Origin: Chryseobacterium sp. ERMR1:04
GTDB lineage: Bacteria; Bacteroidota; Bacteroidia; Flavobacteriales; Weeksellaceae
Length of the DNA: 64,000 nucleotides
Reading direction: 5' to 3'
NCBI RefSeq assembly: GCF_001297705.1
Contig: NZ_LIRF01000008.1
Span: 310,001 to 374,000 of the forward strand
The notes under the pieces are model-generated. The model saw only the letters and a list, made by a program, of their open reading frames with translations. It was not told where the DNA came from and did no database searches. The position numbers were made by a program, and so were the translations under genes. Positions 32,939-41,388 of this stretch are shown here, in pieces. Each line of letters begins with the position of its first letter. Position 1 is the first letter of the stretch.

Positions 32939-34018
32939 ATGAAAAACATAATTATTACCGGAGGAGCAGGATTTATAGGATCCCACGTTGTAAGAGAATT
33001 TGTGAAGAATAATCCAAATACAACAATCATCAATCTTGATGCGCTTACCTACGCCGGAAATCTGGAAAATTTAAAAGACATCGAAAACGAACCTAATTAC
33101 GTTTTCGAAAAAGCAGATATCACCAACCCTGAAGAATTAAGAACAATATTTGAAAAATATAATCCTGATGCTGTCGTTCACTTAGCTGCAGAAAGTCATG
33201 TAGACCGAAGTATTACAGATCCAATGGCATTTATTAATACCAATGTAAACGGAACAGCAAATCTTCTTAATCTTTGTAAAGAATTCTGGACATTAAATCC
33301 TGATCATACTCACGGAAGGTTCCCAGATGAAAAAAGACAAAACTTATTCTATCACGTTTCAACTGATGAAGTGTATGGAAGTTTAGGGGAAACAGGATTT
33401 TTCTTAGAAACAACAGCTTACGATCCACAATCTCCATATTCTGCTTCTAAAGCCGCTTCTGACCATTTGGTGAGAGCGTACGGAAATACTTATGGAATGC
33501 CTTTTATCGTATCAAACTGTTCAAACAATTACGGACCGAATCATTTCCCAGAAAAACTGATCCCACTTTGTATCTCAAATATTCTTAATGAAAGACCATT
33601 GCCTATTTATGGTGACGGAAAATATACAAGAGATTGGTTATACGTAATTGACCATGCAAAAGGTATTCACCAAATTTTTAATGAAGCTAAAACTGGAGAA
33701 ACTTATAATATAGGTGGTTTCAACGAGTGGCAGAATATTGACTTGGTGAAAGAATTAATTAAGCAAATGGATGCCAAATTAGGAAAACCCGAAGGTCATT
33801 CTGAAAAACTCATTACTTTTGTAAAAGACAGACCAGGACACGACAAACGTTATGCTATCGATGCTACTAAACTTAATAAAGATCTGGGATGGAAGCCTTC
33901 TGTAACTTTCGAAGAAGGTCTAGGAAAAACAATCGATTGGTATCTTGAAAATAAAGAGTGGTTGGAAAATATCACCAATGGAGATTATCAAAAATATTAT
34001 GATAATCAATACAATTAA
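32939..34018 (+). CDS. rfbB: dTDP-glucose 4,6-dehydratase
   Basis: The 359-residue short-chain dehydrogenase/reductase family enzyme turns dTDP-glucose into dTDP-4-keto-6-deoxyglucose. The NAD-binding motif GGAGFIGSH is at residues 8-16, STDEVYG near 141-147, and the active-site pair Tyr167-Lys171 lies in YSASKAASDHLVRAYG. NCSNNYGPNHFPEKLIPL is the RfbB/RmlB-specific block. It forms a unit with rfbA 9 bases downstream. Because rmlC and rmlD do not follow, its product probably feeds the aminotransferase encoded at 41385 rather than rhamnose synthesis. Confidence 0.97.
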   Translation: MKNIIITGGAGFIGSHVVREFVKNNPNTTIINLDALTYAGNLENLKDIENEPNYVFEKADITNPEELRTIFEKYNPDAVVHLAAESHVDRSITDPMAFINTNVNGTANLLNLCKEFWTLNPDHTHGRFPDEKRQNLFYHVSTDEVYGSLGETGFFLETTAYDPQSPYSASKAASDHLVRAYGNTYGMPFIVSNCSNNYGPNHFPEKLIPLCISNILNERPLPIYGDGKYTRDWLYVIDHAKGIHQIFNEAKTGETYNIGGFNEWQNIDLVKELIKQMDAKLGKPEGHSEKLITFVKDRPGHDKRYAIDATKLNKDLGWKPSVTFEEGLGKTIDWYLENKEWLENITNGDYQKYYDNQYN

Positions 34019-34027
34019 ACACACAAA

Positions 34028-34891
34028 ATGAAAGGAATAATATTAGCCGGAGGTTCCGGAACAAGACTTTACCCTCTTACTATTGCTGTAAGTAAGCAAC
34101 TGATGCCGGTTTATGATAAGCCAATGATTTATTACCCGCTTTCAACTTTATTATTAGCAGGAATTAAAGACATTTTAATTATTACAACTCCGCACGACCA
34201 AGCTGGATTTATCAAGCTTTTAGGTGACGGCTCACAAATTGGGTGTAATATAGAATATATTGTACAACCCAGCCCAGATGGTTTAGCACAAGCCTTTATC
34301 TTAGGAGATCAATTTATCGGAGACGATTCTGTAGCCCTTGTTTTAGGTGATAATATTTTTTATGGCTCTGAAATGGGAACTTTATTAAAAAACAAAACGA
34401 ATCCTGATGGAGGTGTTGTTTTTGCTTATCACGTTGCTGATCCCGAGAGGTACGGTGTTGTAGAATTTGATAATAATTTCAAGGCAGTTTCCATAGAAGA
34501 AAAACCTCTAAGCCCTAAATCAAACTACGCCGTTCCCGGTCTATACTTTTACGACAATGAAGTCGTAGAAATCGCTAAAAACATACAACCTTCACCAAGA
34601 GGAGAACTGGAAATTACTGATGTAAATAATGTTTACTTAAGTAAAAATAAGCTTGAAGTTGGTGTTCTTGATAGAGGAACCGCTTGGTTAGATACTGGAA
34701 CATTCGACTCACTTCATGATGCATCTGAATTTGTAAGTGTAATTGAAAAAAGACAAGGTTTCAAAATTGGATGTATCGAAGAAATTGCTTTCAGAAACAA
34801 ATTTATTAGCGAAGAAAAACTATTAGAAACTGCTATCAAATATGGTAAAAGCGGATATGGTACATATCTTAAGCAGCTTGTAAACAAATAA
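34028..34891 (+). CDS. rfbA: Glucose-1-phosphate thymidylyltransferase
   Basis: The 287-residue enzyme makes dTDP-glucose from dTTP and glucose 1-phosphate. The nucleotidyltransferase motif GGSGTRLYPLT is at residues 8-18, followed by KQLMPVYDKPMIYYPLSTL. LVLGDNIFYG carries the metal-binding Asp, and the C-terminal part has RGTAWLDTGTFDSL. Length is typical for RmlA. It is the last gene of the first transcription unit of the polysaccharide locus, followed by a terminator. Confidence 0.97.
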   Translation: MKGIILAGGSGTRLYPLTIAVSKQLMPVYDKPMIYYPLSTLLLAGIKDILIITTPHDQAGFIKLLGDGSQIGCNIEYIVQPSPDGLAQAFILGDQFIGDDSVALVLGDNIFYGSEMGTLLKNKTNPDGGVVFAYHVADPERYGVVEFDNNFKAVSIEEKPLSPKSNYAVPGLYFYDNEVVEIAKNIQPSPRGELEITDVNNVYLSKNKLEVGVLDRGTAWLDTGTFDSLHDASEFVSVIEKRQGFKIGCIEEIAFRNKFISEEKLLETAIKYGKSGYGTYLKQLVNK

Positions 34892-34916
34892 TCAGAATAA
34901 CATTGATAATTTAAAG

Positions 34917-34945
34917 AACTATTGGCTTTATGGCCAATAGTTTTT
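34917..34945 (+). terminator. Intrinsic terminator after rfbA
   Basis: AACTATTGGC and GCCAATAGTT form a 10-bp stem around a 6-base loop, followed by TTT. It lies 25 bases after the rfbA stop, separating the nucleotide-sugar genes from the exporter and glycosyltransferase genes. Confidence 0.75.
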
Positions 34946-35041
34946 GCCAATTCAGATATTTTTCAATACATTAGTTGTTATTTTCAGTTCCATATGAAGA
35001 AGAATTCATAATCTAAAAAATTTCAGCTAAATTAATTATTA

Positions 35042-35049
35042 TAAATTTG
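35042..35049 (+). promoter_or_regulatory. Possible -7 element ahead of the ABC exporter genes
   Basis: TAAATTTG matches TAnnTTTG and lies 18 bases before the chosen permease ATG at 35067. The -33 region is weak (TTTC near 35021). Its position just after a terminator supports a second start of transcription here. Confidence 0.4.
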
Positions 35050-35066
35050 TAAAAATTTTGACACAA

Positions 35067-35918
35067 ATGAATGAACCACAACAACAGAAGTGGACAGAAA
35101 CAATAGATGACAACCATTCTTTATTTGATTTAAAAATAAAAGAGGTCTGGAAATATAAAGATCTAGTCTATATGTTTGTAAAAAGAGACTTTGTATCAAG
35201 TTTCAAGCAAACTATTTTGGGACCGATATGGTTTTTTATTAATCCCATTTTCACTACAATTACCTATTTGGTTATTTTCGGAAAATTTGCAAAACTTCCT
35301 ACCGATGGTGCACCGGGTATTTTGTTTTACCTGGCAGGTGTTACCTTATGGAATTATTTTTCCGGGGCACTTTTAGGCACTACCAGTACTTTTACAAGCA
35401 ACGCCAGTATTTTTGGTAAAGTGTATTTTCCAAGACTTGTAACGCCAATTTCAATTGTTCTTTCGAATCTTATGCGATTGAGCGTACAGTTTCTCTTATT
35501 CTTAGTAGTGTGGCTGTATTATGTTATTAACAAAGAAGTTCATCCCAATTGGTGGATGTTGGCAACGCCATTTCTTATCATCATCATGGCATTGTTAGCT
35601 TTAGGAGCCGGAATGCTGTTTTCTGCACTTACTACAAAATATAAAGACCTTACTATGTTGTTGGCTTTCGGCGTAAGTTTGCTGATGTATGCAACGCCCG
35701 TAATTTATCCTGTATCTATGCTTCCAGGATATTTTAGAAGCTTATCGAAATTTAATCCGCTAACCGGTATTTTCGAATGTTTTAAATATGGCTGGCTGGG
35801 TGTAGGAGATTTTTCACCCTCAATGCTTATTACGAGTACCATTATTACTCTTATTCTTCTTTTTATTGGGGTCATTACCTTCAATAAAGTGGAAAGAGCT
35901 TTTATGGATACCGTATAA
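35067..35918 (+). CDS. Polysaccharide ABC exporter, permease subunit (Wzm type)
   Basis: I start at the ATG at 35067 (283 residues); a TTG nine bases earlier would put the start close to the predicted transcription start. The protein is an ABC-2 permease with six predicted membrane segments. It has a cytoplasmic N-terminal amphipathic region, then KRDFVSSFKQTILGPIWFFINP, the conserved entry to helix 1 in this family. Together with the ATPase encoded 42 bases downstream it should move a lipid-linked polysaccharide across the inner membrane. This indicates ABC-dependent export of an O-antigen or capsule rather than a Wzx/Wzy pathway. Confidence 0.92.
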   Translation: MNEPQQQKWTETIDDNHSLFDLKIKEVWKYKDLVYMFVKRDFVSSFKQTILGPIWFFINPIFTTITYLVIFGKFAKLPTDGAPGILFYLAGVTLWNYFSGALLGTTSTFTSNASIFGKVYFPRLVTPISIVLSNLMRLSVQFLLFLVVWLYYVINKEVHPNWWMLATPFLIIIMALLALGAGMLFSALTTKYKDLTMLLAFGVSLLMYATPVIYPVSMLPGYFRSLSKFNPLTGIFECFKYGWLGVGDFSPSMLITSTIITLILLFIGVITFNKVERAFMDTV

Positions 35919-35960
35919 ACGTGTTATAAAAACATTTTGATTAATTAAAAAAATTTAAAA

Positions 35961-37202
35961 ATGCTAGCTTTAAAAGCAGAAAATATATCAAAACAATACC
36001 GCTTAGGGCAAGTGGGTACAGGAACACTTTCCCATGATCTCAATAGGTTTTGGCATAAGATAAGAGGTAACGAAGATCCTTATCTAAAGATTGGGGAGGT
36101 CAATGACAGAACCACAAAAGGAAGCTCCGATTATATTTGGTCTTTACGTGATATTAACTTTGAAATAAATCAGGGTGATGCAGTCGGGATCATCGGAAGA
36201 AACGGTGCAGGAAAGTCCACCCTCCTAAAACTGTTAAGTAAAGTAACAAAACCTACTACTGGAAAAATCTATACGAACGGAAGAATAGCCTCTCTATTAG
36301 AAGTAGGAACTGGGTTTCACCCTGAAATGACAGGAAGGGAAAATGTTTACCTGAATGGTGCTATCCTAGGAATGACCCGTAAAGAAATCACCCGAAAATT
36401 TGATGAAATTGTAGCTTTTTCCGGAGTAGAAAGATATATTGATACTCCTGTAAAAAGATATTCCTCAGGAATGTATGTGCGTCTTGCTTTTGCCGTTGCA
36501 GCCCATTTGGAATCTGAAATCCTTATTGTAGATGAGGTTTTGGCAGTTGGAGATGCGGAGTTCCAAAAAAAATGTCTTGGAAAAATGGGTGATGTTACAA
36601 AAGGAGAAGGCAGAACAGTATTATTTGTGAGCCATAATATGGCTGCTGTAAAACAGTTATGTAACAACGGTATTTTAATGAGACTTGGACAGGTTTCAGA
36701 TCAGGGAAATATTAATAAAGTTCTTGAAAGCTATATTCTAAATGAACTGTCACCCAGCACTGAATTTGCTTATATCGAAGATTTAAACAAAAAAGCTCAG
36801 ATCCAACATGTTAGAATATACAACAACAAAAATATCGAAACGACCGAATTTAGTCATACAGATGATATTTGTGTTGATATCAGCTTTGAAAATAGAAATG
36901 TAAAAAGCGGTATAAGAGTAAACATCGCAGTATTAGATAAATTTGAAAATGTAATTTTCATAACCCGAAAAATTTTTAAAAATATTGGAGAGAACAAATT
37001 CTCAATCAAAATTGAGGGCAATACACTCATTCCCAATACTTATATTTTTTCCGTTGCTTTAGATACTCCTAGCGTTGAGCTTTATGACTTGATAAAAGGA
37101 GGTGTACAATTATCTATTATAGAAACAGGACATGACAATTTCATTACAGGAGATACCGAAAACGGAATTATAACTCCTCCGGTAATTTGGGATTTAAAAT
37201 GA
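35961..37202 (+). CDS. Polysaccharide ABC exporter, ATP-binding subunit with Wzt-type C-terminal domain
   Basis: The 413-residue protein has Walker A GRNGAGKST near residues 79-87, the signature RYSSGMYVRLAFAVA near 167, Walker B ILIVDEVLAVGD near 188, and the switch SHNM. Residues about 260-413 form an extra beta-rich domain, as in Wzt of O8/O9a-type exporters, where the domain recognises the non-reducing end of the finished polymer. That suggests the polymer here carries a terminal modification read by the exporter. The stop overlaps the start of the next gene (ATGA). Confidence 0.93.
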   Translation: MLALKAENISKQYRLGQVGTGTLSHDLNRFWHKIRGNEDPYLKIGEVNDRTTKGSSDYIWSLRDINFEINQGDAVGIIGRNGAGKSTLLKLLSKVTKPTTGKIYTNGRIASLLEVGTGFHPEMTGRENVYLNGAILGMTRKEITRKFDEIVAFSGVERYIDTPVKRYSSGMYVRLAFAVAAHLESEILIVDEVLAVGDAEFQKKCLGKMGDVTKGEGRTVLFVSHNMAAVKQLCNNGILMRLGQVSDQGNINKVLESYILNELSPSTEFAYIEDLNKKAQIQHVRIYNNKNIETTEFSHTDDICVDISFENRNVKSGIRVNIAVLDKFENVIFITRKIFKNIGENKFSIKIEGNTLIPNTYIFSVALDTPSVELYDLIKGGVQLSIIETGHDNFITGDTENGIITPPVIWDLK

Positions 37203-38497
37203 AAAAAATTCTTATTTTATCAACGGGTGATATTAATGGCGCTTATGAAGCCATGTATAAAACTGCTCTTATTTTAAAAAATATGGGGCATGAGGTTGTG
37301 ATGTGTGTAAAACATAAAACAAAAAATGATGATTTTATTAAAGTATACAGACATTTTACGCCTTATCCAAAGTTTAGCTTAACACAAAGGATTATTAATA
37401 AAATAAAAAGTAGGCTATTTCCTCAACCTATTAAAAAAGAGCCCAAAATAGAAGAAAAATATTGTTTTTTAAGCAAAGATGAACTGTCTGAAAATATAAA
37501 CGTTGAAAGCATGCTAAAAATAGTAGGTTTTATTCCTGAATATATTTTTACAGGAATGACAATTGATTTTCTCAACAGTACAGATTTGTTAAATCTTTAC
37601 AATGGGACACATGCTAAAATATATAATATCACTGTAGATATGAATCACTTCACAGGAGGATGTCATTATTCATGGGGATGTGAAGGTTATATTCATGGTT
37701 GTGATATTTGTCCTGCTATTTTAGATGATCCAATCAAAGACAGAGCTAAAAACAACTTTAATAAAAAATATGAAAATGCTCAAAAGGCAAATTTTCAAAT
37801 CATTGCTGGTTCAGGTTTAACACTAGAACAGGCTAAAAAATCAAAAATATATAAAAATCAACATACAATTTATAACGTAAATAGTCTGATTGATACCAAA
37901 CTATTAAACAGTAAAAACAAATCCATTGCAAAAGATATCTTTTCTTTGTCTTATGATCATTTCTATATTTTAACAGGTGCTCAGAAAATGGATGATCCGA
38001 GAAAAGGATTTTCTTATCTTATTGAAGCGCTTCAGCTATTGGATAAAGAATTACCTGCTGAGATAAAAGAGAAAATCATAGTGTTGGTTGTTTCAAATTC
38101 TGTAAATGAAGAATTTGAGAAGGTGACGTTCAAAAAGCAAATGATTGAATATATAAAAGATTACCGTTTGTTATCATTACTGTATCAAGCTGCAGATGTT
38201 TTTGTGAACACTTCGGTAGAAGACTCAGGGCCGATGATGGTTTCAGAAGCATTAGCCTGTGGAACTCCGGTTGTAGGTTTTGATACCGGAATTATAACAA
38301 ATATGGTCATAAACGATTACAATGGATATAAAGCTTCAGTAAAAAATAGTCAAGAATTAGCTGAAGGGATTAAAAAGGTTTTTCAATTAAATAAAGATTC
38401 TTATAAAATCTTTTCTAAAAACGCTGTCAAGCAGGTCGAAGAGTTTTCGTCTTATTCATATGCTGAAAAAATTTTCAAAAACATTCTTGAATCATGA
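37199..38497 (+). CDS. Glycosyltransferase, GT4-like (GT-B fold)
   Basis: The start is the ATG overlapping the TGA of the upstream ATPase gene, giving 432 residues. The N-terminal domain opens KKILILSTGDINGAYEAMYK. A Cys-rich central segment (GGCHYSWGCEGYIHGCDICP) is typical of a subgroup of GT4 enzymes. The C-terminal domain has GAQKMDDPRKGFSYLIEAL and the nucleotide-sugar-binding EDSGPMMVSEALACGTPVVGF with the E-x7-E pattern. It should transfer a sugar to the growing polymer on the cytoplasmic face. The donor and linkage cannot be read from sequence. Confidence 0.88.
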   Translation: MKKILILSTGDINGAYEAMYKTALILKNMGHEVVMCVKHKTKNDDFIKVYRHFTPYPKFSLTQRIINKIKSRLFPQPIKKEPKIEEKYCFLSKDELSENINVESMLKIVGFIPEYIFTGMTIDFLNSTDLLNLYNGTHAKIYNITVDMNHFTGGCHYSWGCEGYIHGCDICPAILDDPIKDRAKNNFNKKYENAQKANFQIIAGSGLTLEQAKKSKIYKNQHTIYNVNSLIDTKLLNSKNKSIAKDIFSLSYDHFYILTGAQKMDDPRKGFSYLIEALQLLDKELPAEIKEKIIVLVVSNSVNEEFEKVTFKKQMIEYIKDYRLLSLLYQAADVFVNTSVEDSGPMMVSEALACGTPVVGFDTGIITNMVINDYNGYKASVKNSQELAEGIKKVFQLNKDSYKIFSKNAVKQVEEFSSYSYAEKIFKNILES

Positions 38498-39615
38498 AAA
38501 AAATTGCCATTTTAGGAGCAAGCTACCTCCAACTGCCATTAGTGAAAAAAGCAAAAGAAAACAATCATGAGATTCACTGCTTTGCTTGGGATGACGGGAA
38601 AGCAGTTTGCAAAGAATATGTAGATTATTTTTATGATATTTCTGTTTTGGAAAAAGAAAGTATTCTTGCGAAATGCAAAGAAGTTGGTATAGATGGAATA
38701 TTGACTATTGCAACTGACATTTGTATTCCAACCATAGCGTATATAGCTCAGGCATTAAATCTTCCAGGAAATAGTATTGAATGCTCAATGCTAACAACTA
38801 ATAAGTCACTTATGAGAAAGTGCTTTGAAGAAAATAATATTGCATCTCCTCGATCCATTTCAATTTCAGAATTTAATCCAAGGGATTTTGATTTGTTTAG
38901 CTATCCTTTAATCATAAAGCCTTCTGACAGATCTGGAAGTTTGGGAGTCATAAAAATAGATTCTCCTGAGGGTGCAACAGAAGCTGTTGAGAATGCAGTC
39001 AACTATTCATTTAGTAAGACTTGCGTGGTGGAAGAATTTATAACAGGTAAAGAAGTAAGTGTTGAAACAATTAGCTGGAAAGGCGAGCATAAAATTATAA
39101 CAATTACGGATAAAGAAATAACAAAAGAGCCCTATTTTGTTGAGTTAGCCCATCATCAGCCATCAGCATTACCTGAAGATATTAAAAATAAAATACATGA
39201 GATTACATATAAAATACTGGAGGCAACAAAAGTTGAAAATGGAGCTTCCCATGTAGAATTAATTATAACCGATAAAGGTAAAGTATATCCCATTGAAATC
39301 GGAAGCAGAATGGGAGGTGATTTTATTGGATCAGATCTTGTGGAACTATCTACGGGTTTTGACTATTTACAGGCTGTAACAGATATTGCTTTAAACCGAT
39401 TCTCCTTTCCCACAGATATAGCATCAGAAAAATACTCAGGAGTATACTTTTTGTCAAAAAATACAGAATATTTACTTCCTTTCTTTTCTGATATAGAAAA
39501 TCAAAATATATTAAAAAAGGAAATTACCAATCCTTCGCTACAGGATGTACATTCCAGTAATGATCGGTCAGGATATTTGATCTATCAATCTGACCATAAA
39601 ATTGATTTTAAATGA
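38494..39615 (+). CDS. ATP-grasp carboxylate-amine ligase-like protein
   Basis: The 373-residue protein has a pre-ATP-grasp domain opening KKIAILGASYLQLPLVKKAK, the ATP-grasp fold with YPLIIKPSDRSGSLGV near residue 143, CVVEEFITGKEVSVE near 182, and the metal-binding HVELIITDKGKVYPIEIGSR near 258. Members join a carboxylate to an amine or thiol through an acyl phosphate. Its ATG overlaps the upstream stop and its own stop overlaps the next gene, a PglD-like acyltransferase. With an aminotransferase three genes on, the likely role is building an amide-linked substituent of an amino sugar. That is inferred from context; the substrate is unknown. Confidence 0.82.
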   Translation: MKKIAILGASYLQLPLVKKAKENNHEIHCFAWDDGKAVCKEYVDYFYDISVLEKESILAKCKEVGIDGILTIATDICIPTIAYIAQALNLPGNSIECSMLTTNKSLMRKCFEENNIASPRSISISEFNPRDFDLFSYPLIIKPSDRSGSLGVIKIDSPEGATEAVENAVNYSFSKTCVVEEFITGKEVSVETISWKGEHKIITITDKEITKEPYFVELAHHQPSALPEDIKNKIHEITYKILEATKVENGASHVELIITDKGKVYPIEIGSRMGGDFIGSDLVELSTGFDYLQAVTDIALNRFSFPTDIASEKYSGVYFLSKNTEYLLPFFSDIENQNILKKEITNPSLQDVHSSNDRSGYLIYQSDHKIDFK

Positions 39616-40244
39616 AACGTATTGCAATAATCGGGTCCGGCCATCTGGGACAGCAGATTCTGCATCATATCCATACTGATACAGATAATAAAGTCGTTGG
39701 TTTTTTTGATGATTTTCAGGAAAAGGGAAATAAAGTAAAAAACCTTCCCATATTAGGAAATCAAAAAGATATTCTGGATATTTTTCAGAAGGATGTCTTT
39801 GATGAAATAGTCATTGCAATAGGATATAGACACTTGGAATTTAAGCGACAGGTTTTTGAAGATTTTAAAAATAAAATTCCTTTTTATCAATTTATTCATT
39901 CAACAAGCATCGTTGATCCTTCAGCAAAAATAGGACAGGGAACCATTATCTATCCTAATTGCATGATTGATCAGGATGTAAAAATAGGGGATAATGTTCT
40001 TCTTAACATTTCATGTTCTGTTGCCCATGACTCAAGTATAGGAGACCATTGTTTTTTATCCCCGTCTGTGAGTCTGGCTGGATTTGTGAATGTTTCCAAA
40101 CTTTGTGTTCTTGGAATAAACAGTACTGTCATTGACAATATAAACATCTCGGAGAGGATACAATTAGGAGGAGGAACTGTTGTGATAAAAAATTTAGATA
40201 CATCAGGATTGTATGTTGGTAATCCTTCAAGATTTATAAGATAA
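39612..40244 (+). CDS. PglD/NeuD-family sugar acyltransferase
   Basis: The 210-residue protein has an N-terminal nucleotide-sugar-binding Rossmann-like domain (RIAIIGSGHLGQQILHHI, VVGFFDD) and a C-terminal left-handed beta-helix of hexapeptide repeats starting near residue 95 (SIVDPSAKIGQGTIIYPN). The candidate catalytic His is in SVAHDSSIGDH near residue 140. PglD and relatives N-acetylate a 4-amino sugar attached to a nucleotide. With the WecE-like aminotransferase nearby, this is the best candidate to acylate dTDP-4-amino-4,6-dideoxy sugar. It overlaps the ATP-grasp gene by 4 bases. Confidence 0.87.
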   Translation: MKRIAIIGSGHLGQQILHHIHTDTDNKVVGFFDDFQEKGNKVKNLPILGNQKDILDIFQKDVFDEIVIAIGYRHLEFKRQVFEDFKNKIPFYQFIHSTSIVDPSAKIGQGTIIYPNCMIDQDVKIGDNVLLNISCSVAHDSSIGDHCFLSPSVSLAGFVNVSKLCVLGINSTVIDNINISERIQLGGGTVVIKNLDTSGLYVGNPSRFIR

Positions 40245-40245
40245 T

Positions 40246-41388
40246 ATGGAGCCGGCAAAAAAAACCGTTTTTTTCACTGGACTCAATGAACTACGTGCAG
40301 TTGCGGCTTTGGATGTAATATTCCATCATATTGAGGTATTCAAACACAGTGACCATATAGGAAGCTTATTCAATTCAAAATACAGCACCTATTTTATAGA
40401 GAATTTAGGTGAAAATGGTGTTTATCTATTTTTTGTTCTTAGTGGATTTCTTATCACCTATCTTCTGATTTCAGAAAAAGAAAAAAATAATACGATTAAT
40501 TTAAAAAAATTCTATTTAAGAAGGATATTGAGGATTTGGCCATTATATTATCTTATTGTTTTAATCTCTTTTACACTCATACCCTTATTCGCCCACTCTT
40601 TCACTATTTTTTCCATTACTCCTAATTGGTATGACAAAATAATGGACCCTTCTAATTATAGTTTGAAAACAATATTATTGTATATCCTTTTCTTACCCAA
40701 CCTTGCGTTGAAAACAGGGAAAATAGTTGTTGGTGCATCCCAATCTTGGTCTGTAGGTGTTGAAGAGCAATTTTACATACTTTGGCCTCTAATCGTTTCT
40801 TTTTTTCGGAAAAATCTTTTGGTATGGGTTTTCGGATTAATATTATTCACGTTTATTATTACAAATGTGAAGTTCCCTCAGTCATTATTAGGGCATATTA
40901 CCAGTATCATTCCTTTCGAGTTCATGGCTATTGGGGGGATTGGTGGATATTATTATTCCAAGTATCCTGAAATAATAACAAAATATACTAAAAGTAAATT
41001 CATATATCTGACAACAGCCCTATTAATATGTTTTTTAATTTCTACCCCTATTTTTAAACATTATATACAAAGCTTAATCTCAGGATTTCTTTTTTTATTA
41101 TTGATTATAATTAGTATCAACCAGTCAAACAGAAGTGTTTTTACCAATAGATCATTTTCATTTTTAGGAAACATCTCTTATGGAATATACATGTACCACC
41201 CTATTGTCATGTTTTTTATTTTTCCTATTTCTTATAAGTTACTTCGTTTATGCAATAATATTTATTTATTCAATATATTTATCTATTTATTAATCCCAAG
41301 TTTAACTATCTTTATTAGCTATTTATCTTTTGAATACATGGAAAAATATTTTATAAAGATTAAAGATACTAAGTTTAAAACACTATGA
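40246..41388 (+). CDS. Acyltransferase-3 family membrane protein (OafA/YrhL-like)
   Basis: The 380-residue integral membrane protein has about ten hydrophobic segments and the family markers LRAVAALDVIFHHIEV (with the conserved His near residue 21) and FFVLSGFLITYLL followed by FYLRRILRIWPLYYL. SVGVEEQFYILWP and FLGNISYGIYMYHP complete the signature. Such proteins O-acetylate or O-acylate polysaccharides in the membrane or periplasm. It lacks the SGNH domain that some OafA proteins carry. It sits among the sugar-modifying genes, overlapping the start of the aminotransferase gene by 4 bases. Confidence 0.92.
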   Translation: MEPAKKTVFFTGLNELRAVAALDVIFHHIEVFKHSDHIGSLFNSKYSTYFIENLGENGVYLFFVLSGFLITYLLISEKEKNNTINLKKFYLRRILRIWPLYYLIVLISFTLIPLFAHSFTIFSITPNWYDKIMDPSNYSLKTILLYILFLPNLALKTGKIVVGASQSWSVGVEEQFYILWPLIVSFFRKNLLVWVFGLILFTFIITNVKFPQSLLGHITSIIPFEFMAIGGIGGYYYSKYPEIITKYTKSKFIYLTTALLICFLISTPIFKHYIQSLISGFLFLLLIIISINQSNRSVFTNRSFSFLGNISYGIYMYHPIVMFFIFPISYKLLRLCNNIYLFNIFIYLLIPSLTIFISYLSFEYMEKYFIKIKDTKFKTL

